A stretch of DNA of 64,000 nucleotides from NCBI RefSeq assembly GCF_004121075.1, contig NZ_RHLN01000013.1:1-64000 (forward strand), given 5' to 3'. Within the stretch, counting starts at the first letter, position 1, and every line of letters begins with the position of its first letter. Below, in pieces: positions 1-7,856 of the stretch. The notes under the pieces are model-generated. The model ran no database searches, had not been told where the DNA came from, and saw only the letters and a list, made by a program, of their open reading frames with translations. A program made the translations under genes and the position numbers. The stretch comes from Lutibacter sp. HS1-25. GTDB taxonomy: Bacteria > Bacteroidota > Bacteroidia > Flavobacteriales > Flavobacteriaceae.

Positions 1-62
1 TCACCAACACATTTTCCGATTCCTGAAGAACCCCCAGTAATTAATACGACTTTATTATTCAT
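1..62 (-). CDS. Short-chain dehydrogenase/reductase, N-terminal fragment (continues beyond window)
   Basis: The minus strand reads ATG at 62 and then about 20 codons up to the window edge. The peptide starts MNNKVVLITGGSSGIGKC. This is the Rossmann-fold first strand and the TGxxxGxG NAD(P)-binding motif of classical SDRs (TGGSSGIG). The catalytic Tyr-Lys region lies outside the window, so the substrate cannot be inferred. A promoter-like box (TATTTTTG, minus strand, 106-113) lies about 40 nt upstream, within the repeat unit. The upstream region and the first 21 codons are repeated four more times to the right. Confidence 0.8.
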   Translation of the reverse strand, partial: MNNKVVLITGGSSGIGKCVG

Positions 63-174
63 TGAAAATTATAAGATTAAAAATATTGAAATATTAGTTA
101 GAAGTCAAAAATAAGGTATTCTTTAAAAAACAGAAAGATTAAAAGATTTATTTGAAATAAAAACGAAGAGATTT

Positions 175-200
175 AAAAAAGTCCTTTCCTTAGGAAAGGA
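175..200 (-). terminator. Hairpin terminator in the repeat unit (recurs every 217 bp)
   Basis: On the minus strand the 8-bp stem TCCTTTCC/GGAAAGGA with loop TAA is followed by C and six T, the form of an intrinsic terminator. It starts two bases after the TAA stop of the truncated SDR ORF. Equivalent copies occur near 392-417, 609-634, 826-851 and 1051-1076. The rightmost copy lies between the SRP RNA and the repeats. The hairpin is also a near-perfect palindrome, so an operator role is possible. Confidence 0.55.
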
Positions 201-201
201 T

Positions 202-930
202 TTAGGATAGGAAAAATTCACCAACACATTTTCCGATTCCTGAAGAACCCCCAGTAATTAATACGACTTTATTATTCATTGAAAATTATAAGATTAAAAA
301 TATTGAAATATTAGTTAGAAGTCAAAAATAAGGTATTCTTTAAAAAACAGAAAGATTAAAAGATTTATTTGAAATAAAAACGAAGAGATTTAAAAAAGTC
401 CTTTCCTTAGGAAAGGATTTAGGATAGGAAAAATTCACCAACACATTTTCCGATTCCTGAAGAACCCCCAGTAATTAATACGACTTTATTATTCATTGAA
501 AATTATAAGATTAAAAATATTGAAATATTAGTTAGAAGTCAAAAATAAGGTATTCTTTAAAAAACAGAAAGATTAAAAGATTTATTTGAAATAAAAACGA
601 AGAGATTTAAAAAAGTCCTTTCCTTAGGAAAGGATTTAGGATAGGAAAAATTCACCAACACATTTTCCGATTCCTGAAGAACCCCCAGTAATTAATACGA
701 CTTTATTATTCATTGAAAATTATAAGATTAAAAATATTGAAATATTAGTTAGAAGTCAAAAATAAGGTATTCTTTAAAAAACAGAAAGATTAAAAGATTT
801 ATTTGAAATAAAAACGAAGAGATTTAAAAAAGTCCTTTCCTTAGGAAAGGATTTAGGATAGGAAAAATTCACCAACACATTTTCCGATTCCTGAAGAACC
901 CCCAGTAATTAATACGACTTTATTATTCAT
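202..930 (-). pseudogene. Four truncated copies of the SDR start (25-codon ORFs)
   Basis: Each extra repeat unit carries the SDR start codon (279, 496, 713 and 930 on the minus strand). It stays in frame for 21 SDR codons, then crosses the unit junction into four more codons (FFLS) and a TAA stop, at 202-204, 419-421, 636-638 and 853-855. Every copy therefore encodes the same 25-residue peptide containing only the nucleotide-binding loop. These look like by-products of tandem duplication rather than functional genes. Each keeps its own promoter-like box and is followed at once by a hairpin terminator, so short transcripts are possible. Confidence 0.8.
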
Positions 931-1186
931 TGAAAATTATAAGATTAAAAATATTGAAATATTAGTTAGAAGTCAAAAATAAGGTATTCTTTAAAAAACA
1001 GAAAGATTAAAAGATTAAAAGATTTATTTGAAATAAAAAAGAAGAGATTTAAAAAAGTCCTTTCCTTAGGAAAGGATTTAGGATAGGAAAAATAATAAGA
1101 TTATAAAGTTAATGGGAAGTAAAAACTTTTAACAGTAATTTTTATAAATTTAATTTTGAAAAAGACTTAACAAAAGAGCATAAAAA

Positions 1187-1283
1187 AAGGCAAGCTACCT
1201 ACATCACACCGCTACGACCAATTACCTTTGCTGCGTTCCCGCCCTGGAGGATTCAAAGGGAGCTGGTTGTGTAGGACTTGCCC
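1187..1283 (-). ncRNA. ffs: Small bacterial signal recognition particle RNA (4.5S type)
   Basis: The minus strand carries the hallmark SRP domain IV hairpin: the GGGCGGGAACGCAGCAAAGG segment with its GGAA-type tetraloop and the internal loop bound by Ffh. The ends pair as GGCAAG/CTTGCC, closing a single long stem of about 97 nt. That is the short SRP RNA form without an Alu domain. The 3' end runs into seven T (1182-1188, minus strand), which acts as its terminator. A strong promoter sits directly upstream (1288-1317). The RNA works with Ffh and FtsY to target nascent membrane proteins. Confidence 0.95.
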
Positions 1284-1287
1284 GCGG

Positions 1288-1317
1288 CAAATTTACAATC
1301 ATTTTTAGGAAAAACAA
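1288..1317 (-). promoter_or_regulatory. Promoter of the SRP RNA
   Basis: On the minus strand a TTG (1315-1317), 19 bp and TAAATTTG (1288-1295) match the Bacteroidota housekeeping consensus TTG-N19-TAnnTTTG. The predicted start lies at about 1283, exactly at the 5' end of the SRP RNA. Confidence 0.8.
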
Positions 1318-1457
1318 CCTTTTTTTTTATAAATTTATGTAACTTTTATAAACCGCTGCTTACTAATAAATTAGTAAAAATTAAAAATTAATCTTAACAT
1401 TTAACATCGTGTACTAAAAGTGTATTTAGTATATTTGTTACTTTAAAAAACTTAATT

Positions 1458-1985
1458 ATGGAAAATCAACAATCATCATCTAAACAAGTAATGCTTAACT
1501 ATGGTTTAATTTTAGGTATTATATCTGTTTTAATTACAGTTGCAAATTATGCTTTTGGAAATGTTTATGAGCCTCATTGGGGTGTTTCTGTTGCATCAGG
1601 AATTGGTACTGTAGCAGTAATTGTTTTAGGACTTAAAGCAATTAAAACTAATAACGGAGGATTTTTAAGCTTAGGTGAATCTCTTAAAACCGGGTTAGGT
1701 ATTGCCCTAATTTCTGGTTTGGTTTTTTTGATTTATTTTTATGTATTTGTAAACTTTATTGAAGCAGATTATTTTACAAATATGGCTTCATATCAAGAGG
1801 CTAAGATGATTGAAATGTATCCAAATATGTCTGATGAAGATTTAGAAAATGCGATAGAAATGTCTAAAAAATTCTCTGGCTTTGGAATGACTTCAGCAAT
1901 TATACTAATTATGAGCTTATTCTTTGGTTTTGTGGTTTCATTAATTGCAGGTTTAATTATGAAAAAAACAGAAGAAGTAGATTAA
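1458..1985 (+). CDS. DUF4199 family membrane protein
   Basis: The protein has 175 residues and four hydrophobic segments, at about 13-33, 42-62, 75-102 and 145-168. A short acidic stretch lies between the third and fourth (MYPNMSDEDLENAIE). Length, topology and the N-terminal glycine-rich helix match DUF4199, a Bacteroidota family of inner-membrane proteins with no known biochemical role. A TATATTTG box at 1430-1437 puts a likely transcription start about 15 nt before the ATG. The glycosyltransferase gene follows after 13 bp, so they are probably cotranscribed. This pairing with a family 2 glycosyltransferase suggests a cell-envelope role, which is inference. Confidence 0.85.
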   Translation: MENQQSSSKQVMLNYGLILGIISVLITVANYAFGNVYEPHWGVSVASGIGTVAVIVLGLKAIKTNNGGFLSLGESLKTGLGIALISGLVFLIYFYVFVNFIEADYFTNMASYQEAKMIEMYPNMSDEDLENAIEMSKKFSGFGMTSAIILIMSLFFGFVVSLIAGLIMKKTEEVD

Positions 1986-1998
1986 TACCAATTTATAA

Positions 1999-2946
1999 AT
2001 GAATATATCAGTAGTCATTCCACTACTTAACGAAGACGAATCTTTAAACGAATTATACGATTGGATTGTAAAAGTTATGCAATCCAATCGTTATTCTTAT
2101 GAAATACTTTTTATTGATGATGGCAGTACCGATAACTCGTGGAAAGTTATTGAAAGTCTTTCAAAAAAAGATTCAAATGTAAAAGGAATTCGGTTTCAAC
2201 GTAATTATGGAAAATCACAGGCTTTAAATGCTGGATTTAAAAAAGTAAAAGGCGATGTAGTAATTACTATGGATGCCGATTTACAAGACAGTCCCGATGA
2301 AATTCCTGAATTGTATAACCTTATTGTAAATGAAGGTTTCGACTTAATTTCGGGCTGGAAAAAAAAGCGATACGATTCTAAAATTCGAAAAAATATTCCA
2401 TCAAAATTATTCAATGCTGCAGCTCGAAAAACCTCAGGTTTAAAATTACACGATTTTAATTGTGGATTAAAAGCTTATAAAAATGAAGTTGTAAAAAGTG
2501 TTGATGTTCGTGGCGAAATGCACAGATATATTCCTGTATTGGCTAAAAATGCAGGTTTTAATAAAATTGATGAAAAAATAGTTGAACACCAAGCCCGTAA
2601 ATACGGTGTTACCAAATTTGGAATCGATCGTTTTATCAACGGTTTTTTAGATTTAATCACCATTTGGTTTTTATCAAAATTTGGAAAAAGACCAATGCAT
2701 TTATTTGGCTTATTAGGAACTGTAATGTTTGTAATAGGATTTTTATTTGCCTTTTATTTAGGAATTGATAAGTTATTTTTTAACCCAGCAGGGCGTTTAA
2801 TAACTGAAAGACCTCATTTTTATATTTCGCTTATAACTATGGTAATTGGAACGCAATTCTTTTTAGCAGGATTTTTAGGCGAAATCATTTTAAGAACAAA
2901 ATCAAAAGAAAAACGATATTCAATTTCAAAAAAAATAAATTTATAA
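1999..2946 (+). CDS. Family 2 glycosyltransferase, polyprenyl-phosphate type (GtrB/DPM1-like)
   Basis: The 315-residue protein opens with a GT-A fold domain: VVIPLLNE at 5-12, the DDGS motif at 40-43, and MDADLQ at 91-96 supplying the metal- and sugar-nucleotide-binding acidic residues. Two transmembrane helices follow, at about 236-258 and 276-297. This matches enzymes that move a hexose from UDP- or GDP-sugar to a polyprenyl phosphate on the cytoplasmic face of the membrane (GtrB, ArnC, Dpm1). The exact sugar cannot be read from sequence. It follows the DUF4199 gene and precedes a phosphohexomutase, consistent with glycan precursor supply. Confidence 0.9.
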   Translation: MNISVVIPLLNEDESLNELYDWIVKVMQSNRYSYEILFIDDGSTDNSWKVIESLSKKDSNVKGIRFQRNYGKSQALNAGFKKVKGDVVITMDADLQDSPDEIPELYNLIVNEGFDLISGWKKKRYDSKIRKNIPSKLFNAAARKTSGLKLHDFNCGLKAYKNEVVKSVDVRGEMHRYIPVLAKNAGFNKIDEKIVEHQARKYGVTKFGIDRFINGFLDLITIWFLSKFGKRPMHLFGLLGTVMFVIGFLFAFYLGIDKLFFNPAGRLITERPHFYISLITMVIGTQFFLAGFLGEIILRTKSKEKRYSISKKINL

Positions 2947-3026
2947 CGTTTTAGTTAAAAGGTTTAATTTTATTCATTAAATAACCGTCAATAATATTAT
3001 TTTTGTAATTATCAAAATTAAAAAAC

Positions 3027-4739
3027 ATGAGTATTTTAGAGAAAGCACAATTATGGTTGTCAGATACATTTGATACTGCAACACAACAAGAAATTCAACA
3101 TTTAATTGACACAGATACTACCCAACTAACCGATCGTTTTTACCAAGATTTAGAATTTGGAACAGGTGGAATGCGTGGTGTTATGGGTGCAGGAACCAAC
3201 CGTATCAACAAATATACTTTAGGTAGAGCAACACAAGGTTTGGCTAATTACTTAAATCAAACTTTTCCAAATAAACAATTAAAAGTTGCTATTGCTTTTG
3301 ACTGTCGCCATAACAGTAAATCATTTGCAAAAATTGTTGCCAATGTGCTTTCAGCAAGTAATATCAAAGTTTATTTATTTGAAGATTTACGTGCTACTCC
3401 AGAGCTTTCATTTGCTGTAAAATACTTAGGTTGCGACGCTGGTATTGTTTTAACTGCCTCTCACAATCCACCAGAATATAACGGTTATAAAGTGTATTGG
3501 AATGATGGTGGGCAAATTGTACCACCTCAAGATGGCGAAATTATCAACGAAGTTGTAAATTTAGATTTTGCTGATATCAATTTCAATGCAAATGAAGATT
3601 TAATTGAAGTTATTGGAGAAAAAGTTGACAATGCATTTATTGATGCTTCTGTAAAAAACGGAACTTTCAATACAACTGGAAAAGACAATTTAAAAATTGT
3701 TTTCACTTCATTACACGGTACTTCAATAACTGTTATTCCAGAAACATTAAAAAGAGCTGGTTATAATGATGTTCATATTGTTGAAGAACAACGTGAGCCA
3801 AATGGTGATTTTCCAACAGTAAAATCTCCAAATCCTGAAGAACCTGCAGCATTAAAAATGGCTACAGAATTGGCAGATAAAATTGGCGCTGATATTTTAA
3901 TTGGAACAGATCCTGATTGTGATAGATTAGGTATTGCGGTTAGAGATTTAGATGGCAATATGAAATTGTTAAACGGTAACCAAACTATGTGTTTAATGAC
4001 CAATTTCTTAATTAAAAAATGGAAAGATGCTGGTAAATTAAACGGAAAACAATTTGTTGGTTCTACCATTGTTTCTACCAATTTGGTAAATGAAATTGCA
4101 GCAAGCTATGGCGTTGAAACTAAAGTTGGTTTAACTGGTTTTAAATGGATTGCTAAAATGGTTCGCGAAGCCGAAGGTAAACAAGATTTTATTGGTGGTG
4201 GCGAAGAAAGTTTTGGATATATGGTAGGTGATTTTGTACGCGATAAAGATGCTGTAACTGCAACACTTTTAGCTTGTGAAATTGCTGCTGATGCAAAAGC
4301 AAAAGGAAGTTCTATGTATCAAGAATTATTACAAATTTATGTAGATAATAGTTTGTATAAAGAACATTTAATTTCTTTGGTTAAAAAAGGTATGGATGGT
4401 GCTGAGCAAATCAAACAAATGATGGTTGACTTACGTCAAAATCCTGTAACTAAATTAGATGGTTCTTTAGTTATTTATGTTTATGATTATGATGCTTCAA
4501 CAAAAACAAATTTAATTACAAAAACTGTTGAAAACATTGATATACCAAAATCAAACGTATTAATTTACGAAACTGTTGATGGTACAAAAGTGGCTGCAAG
4601 ACCTAGTGGTACAGAGCCAAAAATTAAATTTTACTTTAGTGTTCGTGGTAAATTAGACACTATTGAAAATGCTAAAAAAGCAGAAGCAGCATTAGATTCA
4701 AAAATTCAACGTATTATTGAAGAAATGCAATTGAAGTAA
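3027..4739 (+). CDS. Phospho-sugar mutase (phosphoglucomutase/phosphomannomutase family)
   Basis: This is a 570-residue alpha-D-phosphohexomutase. The phosphoserine loop TASHNP has its catalytic Ser at 145. The magnesium loop DPDCD sits at 295-299, the sugar-binding GGGEES at 390-395, and the phosphate-binding RPSGTEP near 525-531. The length fits the long PgcA/Pgm branch that interconverts hexose 1- and 6-phosphates. A TATTTTTG box at 2998-3005 suggests its own promoter. Substrate preference (glucose or mannose) is not decided by these motifs. A second, shorter family member, glmM, lies at 24114-25496. Confidence 0.9.
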   Translation: MSILEKAQLWLSDTFDTATQQEIQHLIDTDTTQLTDRFYQDLEFGTGGMRGVMGAGTNRINKYTLGRATQGLANYLNQTFPNKQLKVAIAFDCRHNSKSFAKIVANVLSASNIKVYLFEDLRATPELSFAVKYLGCDAGIVLTASHNPPEYNGYKVYWNDGGQIVPPQDGEIINEVVNLDFADINFNANEDLIEVIGEKVDNAFIDASVKNGTFNTTGKDNLKIVFTSLHGTSITVIPETLKRAGYNDVHIVEEQREPNGDFPTVKSPNPEEPAALKMATELADKIGADILIGTDPDCDRLGIAVRDLDGNMKLLNGNQTMCLMTNFLIKKWKDAGKLNGKQFVGSTIVSTNLVNEIAASYGVETKVGLTGFKWIAKMVREAEGKQDFIGGGEESFGYMVGDFVRDKDAVTATLLACEIAADAKAKGSSMYQELLQIYVDNSLYKEHLISLVKKGMDGAEQIKQMMVDLRQNPVTKLDGSLVIYVYDYDASTKTNLITKTVENIDIPKSNVLIYETVDGTKVAARPSGTEPKIKFYFSVRGKLDTIENAKKAEAALDSKIQRIIEEMQLK

Positions 4740-4768
4740 AATTAAAACTTCTGTGATTATAAAAAAAT

Positions 4769-6595
4769 ATGAAATACTTTAAACAAATTTTAGTATATGC
4801 AAAACCGTATAAAGTATACGGTTTTTTTAACATTATTAGTAACATTTTCTATGCCTTATTTGGCACTTTAGCATTTGTTTCATTAATGCCTATGCTAAAA
4901 GTACTTTTTAAAAGTGCCGACCCAATTAATACGCCTCCAACTTATAATGGCATTTCAAAATTGGGCGATTATATTGAGAATTCAATCAATTATTTTATTA
5001 CACAAAAAGTAAATAATGAAGGTGAATTAAAAGCTTTGTTATTTATGATTGTAATTATCATAAGCACTTTTTTATTGAAGAATATTTTTGGCTATTTAGC
5101 TATGTATTTCATTACTTTTTTAAGAAATGGTGTTTTAAAAGATGTTAGAAATGATTTGTATGAAAAAACAGTTGATCTACCACTAGCCTACTTTTCAGAA
5201 AAAAGAAAAGGTGATATTATTGCCCGTATTTCAACTGATGTTTTAGAAATACAACATTCGTTTTTATCTATTTTAGAATTAATTGTTAGAGAACCTTTAA
5301 CCATTATTTTTACTGTAGTTGCAATGCTGGCTTTAAGTCCGCAATTGACTTTATTTGTATTTATATTTATTCCTATTGCAGGTTTTGTAATTTCATTGGT
5401 TGGGAAATCATTGAAAAAAAAATCAGACAGTGTTCAAAGAGAACAAGGTCAGTTTTTATCAATTGTTGAAGAAACTTTGGGAGGTTTACGTGTTATAAAA
5501 GGATTTAATGCTGAAGGGTATTTCAATCAAAAATTTCAAGACTCAACTTCAAGATTTTATCATTTTTCAAACAAATTGCTAAATCGTCAAAATCTTGCTT
5601 CACCTTTAAGTGAATTTTTAGGAATTGGTGTTATTGCCATTTTATTATGGTATGGAGGCTCATTGGTATTGGTTGACAAAACATTAGCTCCCGATGCTTT
5701 TATTGTTTATATGGGACTGGCATACAATATTTTAACACCTGCAAAAGCAATTTCTAAAGCTGTTTACGGTGTTAAAAAAGGAGATGCTGCAGCAGAACGT
5801 GTATTGGAAATTTTAAACACCAAATCACCTTTGGCAGACAAAGCAAATGCAACCGTAAAACAAAATGGTTTTACATCAAGTATTACCTTAGAAAATGTTT
5901 CTTTTAAATATGAAGATGAATACGTTCTTAAAAACTTTTCATTGGAAATTCCTAAAGGAAAAACAGTTGCTTTTGTTGGTCAGTCTGGTAGTGGAAAATC
6001 TACAATAGCCAATTTATTAACTCGTTTTTATGATGTAAATGAAGGTAGTATCAAAATTGATGGCATTGATATTAGAGACATTACAAAAAAATCTCTAAGA
6101 GATTTACAGGGGCTTGTTTCACAAGATTCTATTTTATTTAACGACACTATAAAAAATAATATTTTACTAGGTGTAAATGGTAAAACTGATGATGAAATAA
6201 TTGCTGCTGCAAAAATTGCAAATGCGCACGAGTTTATCAAAGACTTACCAAAAGGTTACAATACAAATATTGGAGATAGTGGTAATAAATTATCTGGCGG
6301 ACAAAAACAACGTTTAAGTATTGCGCGTGCTGTACTAAAAAATCCTCCAATTATGATTTTAGATGAAGCAACTTCAGCTTTAGATACAGAATCTGAAAGA
6401 TTGGTTCAGGATGCTTTGGAAAAAATGATGCAAAACAGAACGTCTGTTGTAATAGCTCACAGACTTTCAACTATTCAAAAAGCAGATTTAATTGTAGTAC
6501 TTCAAAAAGGTAAAATTATAGAACAAGGAACTCATAATGAACTAATTGAAAACAACGATATGTATAAAAAATTAGTTGAAATGCAAACGATTTAG
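4769..6595 (+). CDS. ABC exporter, fused permease and ATPase (MsbA-like)
   Basis: The 608-residue half-transporter has an N-terminal six-helix type IV exporter domain (about 1-340) and a C-terminal nucleotide-binding domain. Visible motifs are Walker A GQSGSGKST (404-412), signature LSGGQ (from 508), Walker B IMILDEATS (about 528-536) and a switch His in IAHRLST. It should work as a homodimer exporting a lipid or other hydrophobic substrate from the inner membrane. MsbA-type lipid A flipping is plausible but not proven. It starts 29 bp after the phosphohexomutase. The downstream gap is filled by AT-rich short repeats. Confidence 0.9.
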   Translation: MKYFKQILVYAKPYKVYGFFNIISNIFYALFGTLAFVSLMPMLKVLFKSADPINTPPTYNGISKLGDYIENSINYFITQKVNNEGELKALLFMIVIIISTFLLKNIFGYLAMYFITFLRNGVLKDVRNDLYEKTVDLPLAYFSEKRKGDIIARISTDVLEIQHSFLSILELIVREPLTIIFTVVAMLALSPQLTLFVFIFIPIAGFVISLVGKSLKKKSDSVQREQGQFLSIVEETLGGLRVIKGFNAEGYFNQKFQDSTSRFYHFSNKLLNRQNLASPLSEFLGIGVIAILLWYGGSLVLVDKTLAPDAFIVYMGLAYNILTPAKAISKAVYGVKKGDAAAERVLEILNTKSPLADKANATVKQNGFTSSITLENVSFKYEDEYVLKNFSLEIPKGKTVAFVGQSGSGKSTIANLLTRFYDVNEGSIKIDGIDIRDITKKSLRDLQGLVSQDSILFNDTIKNNILLGVNGKTDDEIIAAAKIANAHEFIKDLPKGYNTNIGDSGNKLSGGQKQRLSIARAVLKNPPIMILDEATSALDTESERLVQDALEKMMQNRTSVVIAHRLSTIQKADLIVVLQKGKIIEQGTHNELIENNDMYKKLVEMQTI

Positions 6596-6720
6596 TTAAT
6601 TACGAATTATCAATTACAAATTATTAATTACGAATTATTAATTGCGAATTATCAATTACGAATTACGAGTTATCAATTACGAATTATCAATTACGTATTA
6701 CGAGTTATTAATTTTTTATT
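6596..6720. repeat. AT-rich imperfect short repeats
   Basis: The sequence just after the exporter stop codon is built from variants of aattacgaattatcaattac, repeated about seven times with small changes (acgaatta, gcgaatta, acgagtta). No ORF or T-tailed hairpin is evident. The rest of the gap up to 6826 is AT-rich and shows nothing else recognisable. Confidence 0.8.
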
Positions 6721-6826
6721 ACAAATTTCAAATATTCCTTATTAAAAATTCATTTTTAAATATTCATTGTTAAATATTGGCTAATAAAATATCAATTAGT
6801 ATTTTTACCAAAAATATTAGATCAAT

Positions 6827-7834
6827 ATGAGTCAAATTATAACTTTTGGAGAAGTTTTAATGCGTTTATCGCCCGAAGGAAACAAAAAATTTATACAAGC
6901 CAATTTATTAGAATTTTATTTTGGAGGTACCGAAGTAAATGTTGGAATATCTATTGCCAATTTTGGTGGAGATGTTAAACATATAAGTTGTATTTCTAAC
7001 GATTTTGTTGGTGATACAGCAATTTCATATTTACGTAAATTTGGTGTTGATACTTCTGCAATTGTTCGCTCTAGCCGTCCGTTAGGTGTTTATTTTTTAG
7101 AAGTTGGAGCGGTAATGCGCCCAAGTACAATATCTTATAATAGATCTCATTCATCATTTTCAGAAATAAAACCTTCAATGGTAGATTGGGAAAAATCTTT
7201 AGAAGGTGGAGAATGGTTTCATTGGACAGGAATAACACCTGCGTTATGCAAAGGTGGTTACGAAACCCTAAAAGAAGGCCTTATTTTAGCTCGTAAACAA
7301 GGAATGACAGTATCTGCTGATCCAACTTACCGAAAAGGATTGTGGCAATATGGCGAAAATGCCAAAGATGTTTTAAATGATTTACTACAATATTCAACTA
7401 TTTTTATAGGCGGAATTGATGAAATAAACGAAGCTTTAGGTACTAGTTTTGGTTATTCTAATGAAGAATTTATTGAAGCTTGTAAACAGTTAATGATTGC
7501 ATTCCCTTCTATAGAAAAAGTATTTGATAAAATTAGAACCGCTGTAAACTCTTCGTGGAACAGAATTAGAGCTAGAATGTGGAATGGTATAGAATTTAGA
7601 GAAACAGCCGATTTAGATATTACGCATATTATTGATAGAATTGGAACTGGTGATGCTTTTGCTGCAGGATTGATTTATGGACTACAACATTACGACGATG
7701 ACTTTAAATCTATGGAATTTGCAAGTGCTTCAAGTGCTTTAAAACACACTTATGAAGGTGATGTTAACTTTTCTAGTGTTAATGAAGTTTTAGGCATTTT
7801 AGAAGGAAATACTACTGGACGATTTAATAGGTAA
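6827..7834 (+). CDS. kdgK: PfkB-family sugar kinase, probable 2-keto-3-deoxygluconate kinase
   Basis: This 335-residue ribokinase-fold protein has the N-terminal PfkB signature region (FGGTEVNVGISIANFGGD, about 32-49). The C-terminal DRIGTGDAFAAG motif (270-281) carries the catalytic Asp at 276. N-terminal FGEVLMRLSP and the GIT/SADP elements resemble KdgK, which phosphorylates KDG to KDPG in hexuronate catabolism. No KDPG aldolase or uronate gene lies beside it here, so the substrate rests on similarity alone. The stop codon lies inside a 25-bp palindrome shared with the convergent cca gene. Confidence 0.85.
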   Translation: MSQIITFGEVLMRLSPEGNKKFIQANLLEFYFGGTEVNVGISIANFGGDVKHISCISNDFVGDTAISYLRKFGVDTSAIVRSSRPLGVYFLEVGAVMRPSTISYNRSHSSFSEIKPSMVDWEKSLEGGEWFHWTGITPALCKGGYETLKEGLILARKQGMTVSADPTYRKGLWQYGENAKDVLNDLLQYSTIFIGGIDEINEALGTSFGYSNEEFIEACKQLMIAFPSIEKVFDKIRTAVNSSWNRIRARMWNGIEFRETADLDITHIIDRIGTGDAFAAGLIYGLQHYDDDFKSMEFASASSALKHTYEGDVNFSSVNEVLGILEGNTTGRFNR

Positions 7835-7856
7835 CCTATTAAATCAGTCCTTTTTT
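7821..7856 (+). terminator. Hairpin terminator spanning the convergent kdgK and cca stop codons
   Basis: Twelve-base perfect arms around one central base occupy 7821-7845 (gatttaataggt and its complement). A run of six T follows at 7851-7856. The hairpin contains the kdgK TAA (7832-7834) and touches the cca TGA (7844-7846). It has a T-tract only on the plus strand, so it should serve kdgK best. Confidence 0.7.

Larger units (their letters stand above)
1..1093. repeat. Tandem array, five copies of a 217-bp unit
   Basis: Units begin at 1, 218, 435, 652 and 869. Copies 1-4 look identical by eye. Copy 5 (869-1093) is 225 bp, with an 8-bp duplication (attaaaag) near 1010 and one c-to-a change near 1040. 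Read on the minus strand, each unit contains a hairpin followed by a T-run, a TAnnTTTG promoter-like box, and the ATG plus first 21 codons of an SDR gene. Only the leftmost ATG (62) leads out of the window into the rest of that gene. The identity of copies 1-4 suggests recent amplification. It could also be an assembly error, but copy 5 is distinguishable from the others, which argues for a real array. Confidence 0.97.

Noticed and set aside
1-1093. Repeat array read as a CRISPR array
   Set aside because: Units are 217 bp, adjoining without unique spacers, and no cas genes are present in the window.
1187-1283. The RNA as tmRNA or RNase P RNA
   Set aside because: About 97 nt with the GGGCGGGAACGCAGCAAAGG-type SRP loop; far too short for the others.
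3773-4081. Antisense ORF inside the phosphohexomutase gene and similar shadows (for example 27151-27438, 51487-51846, 60191-60466)
   Set aside because: They lie entirely on the opposite strand of well-conserved genes, have no recognisable domain, and mirror the codon bias of the true gene.
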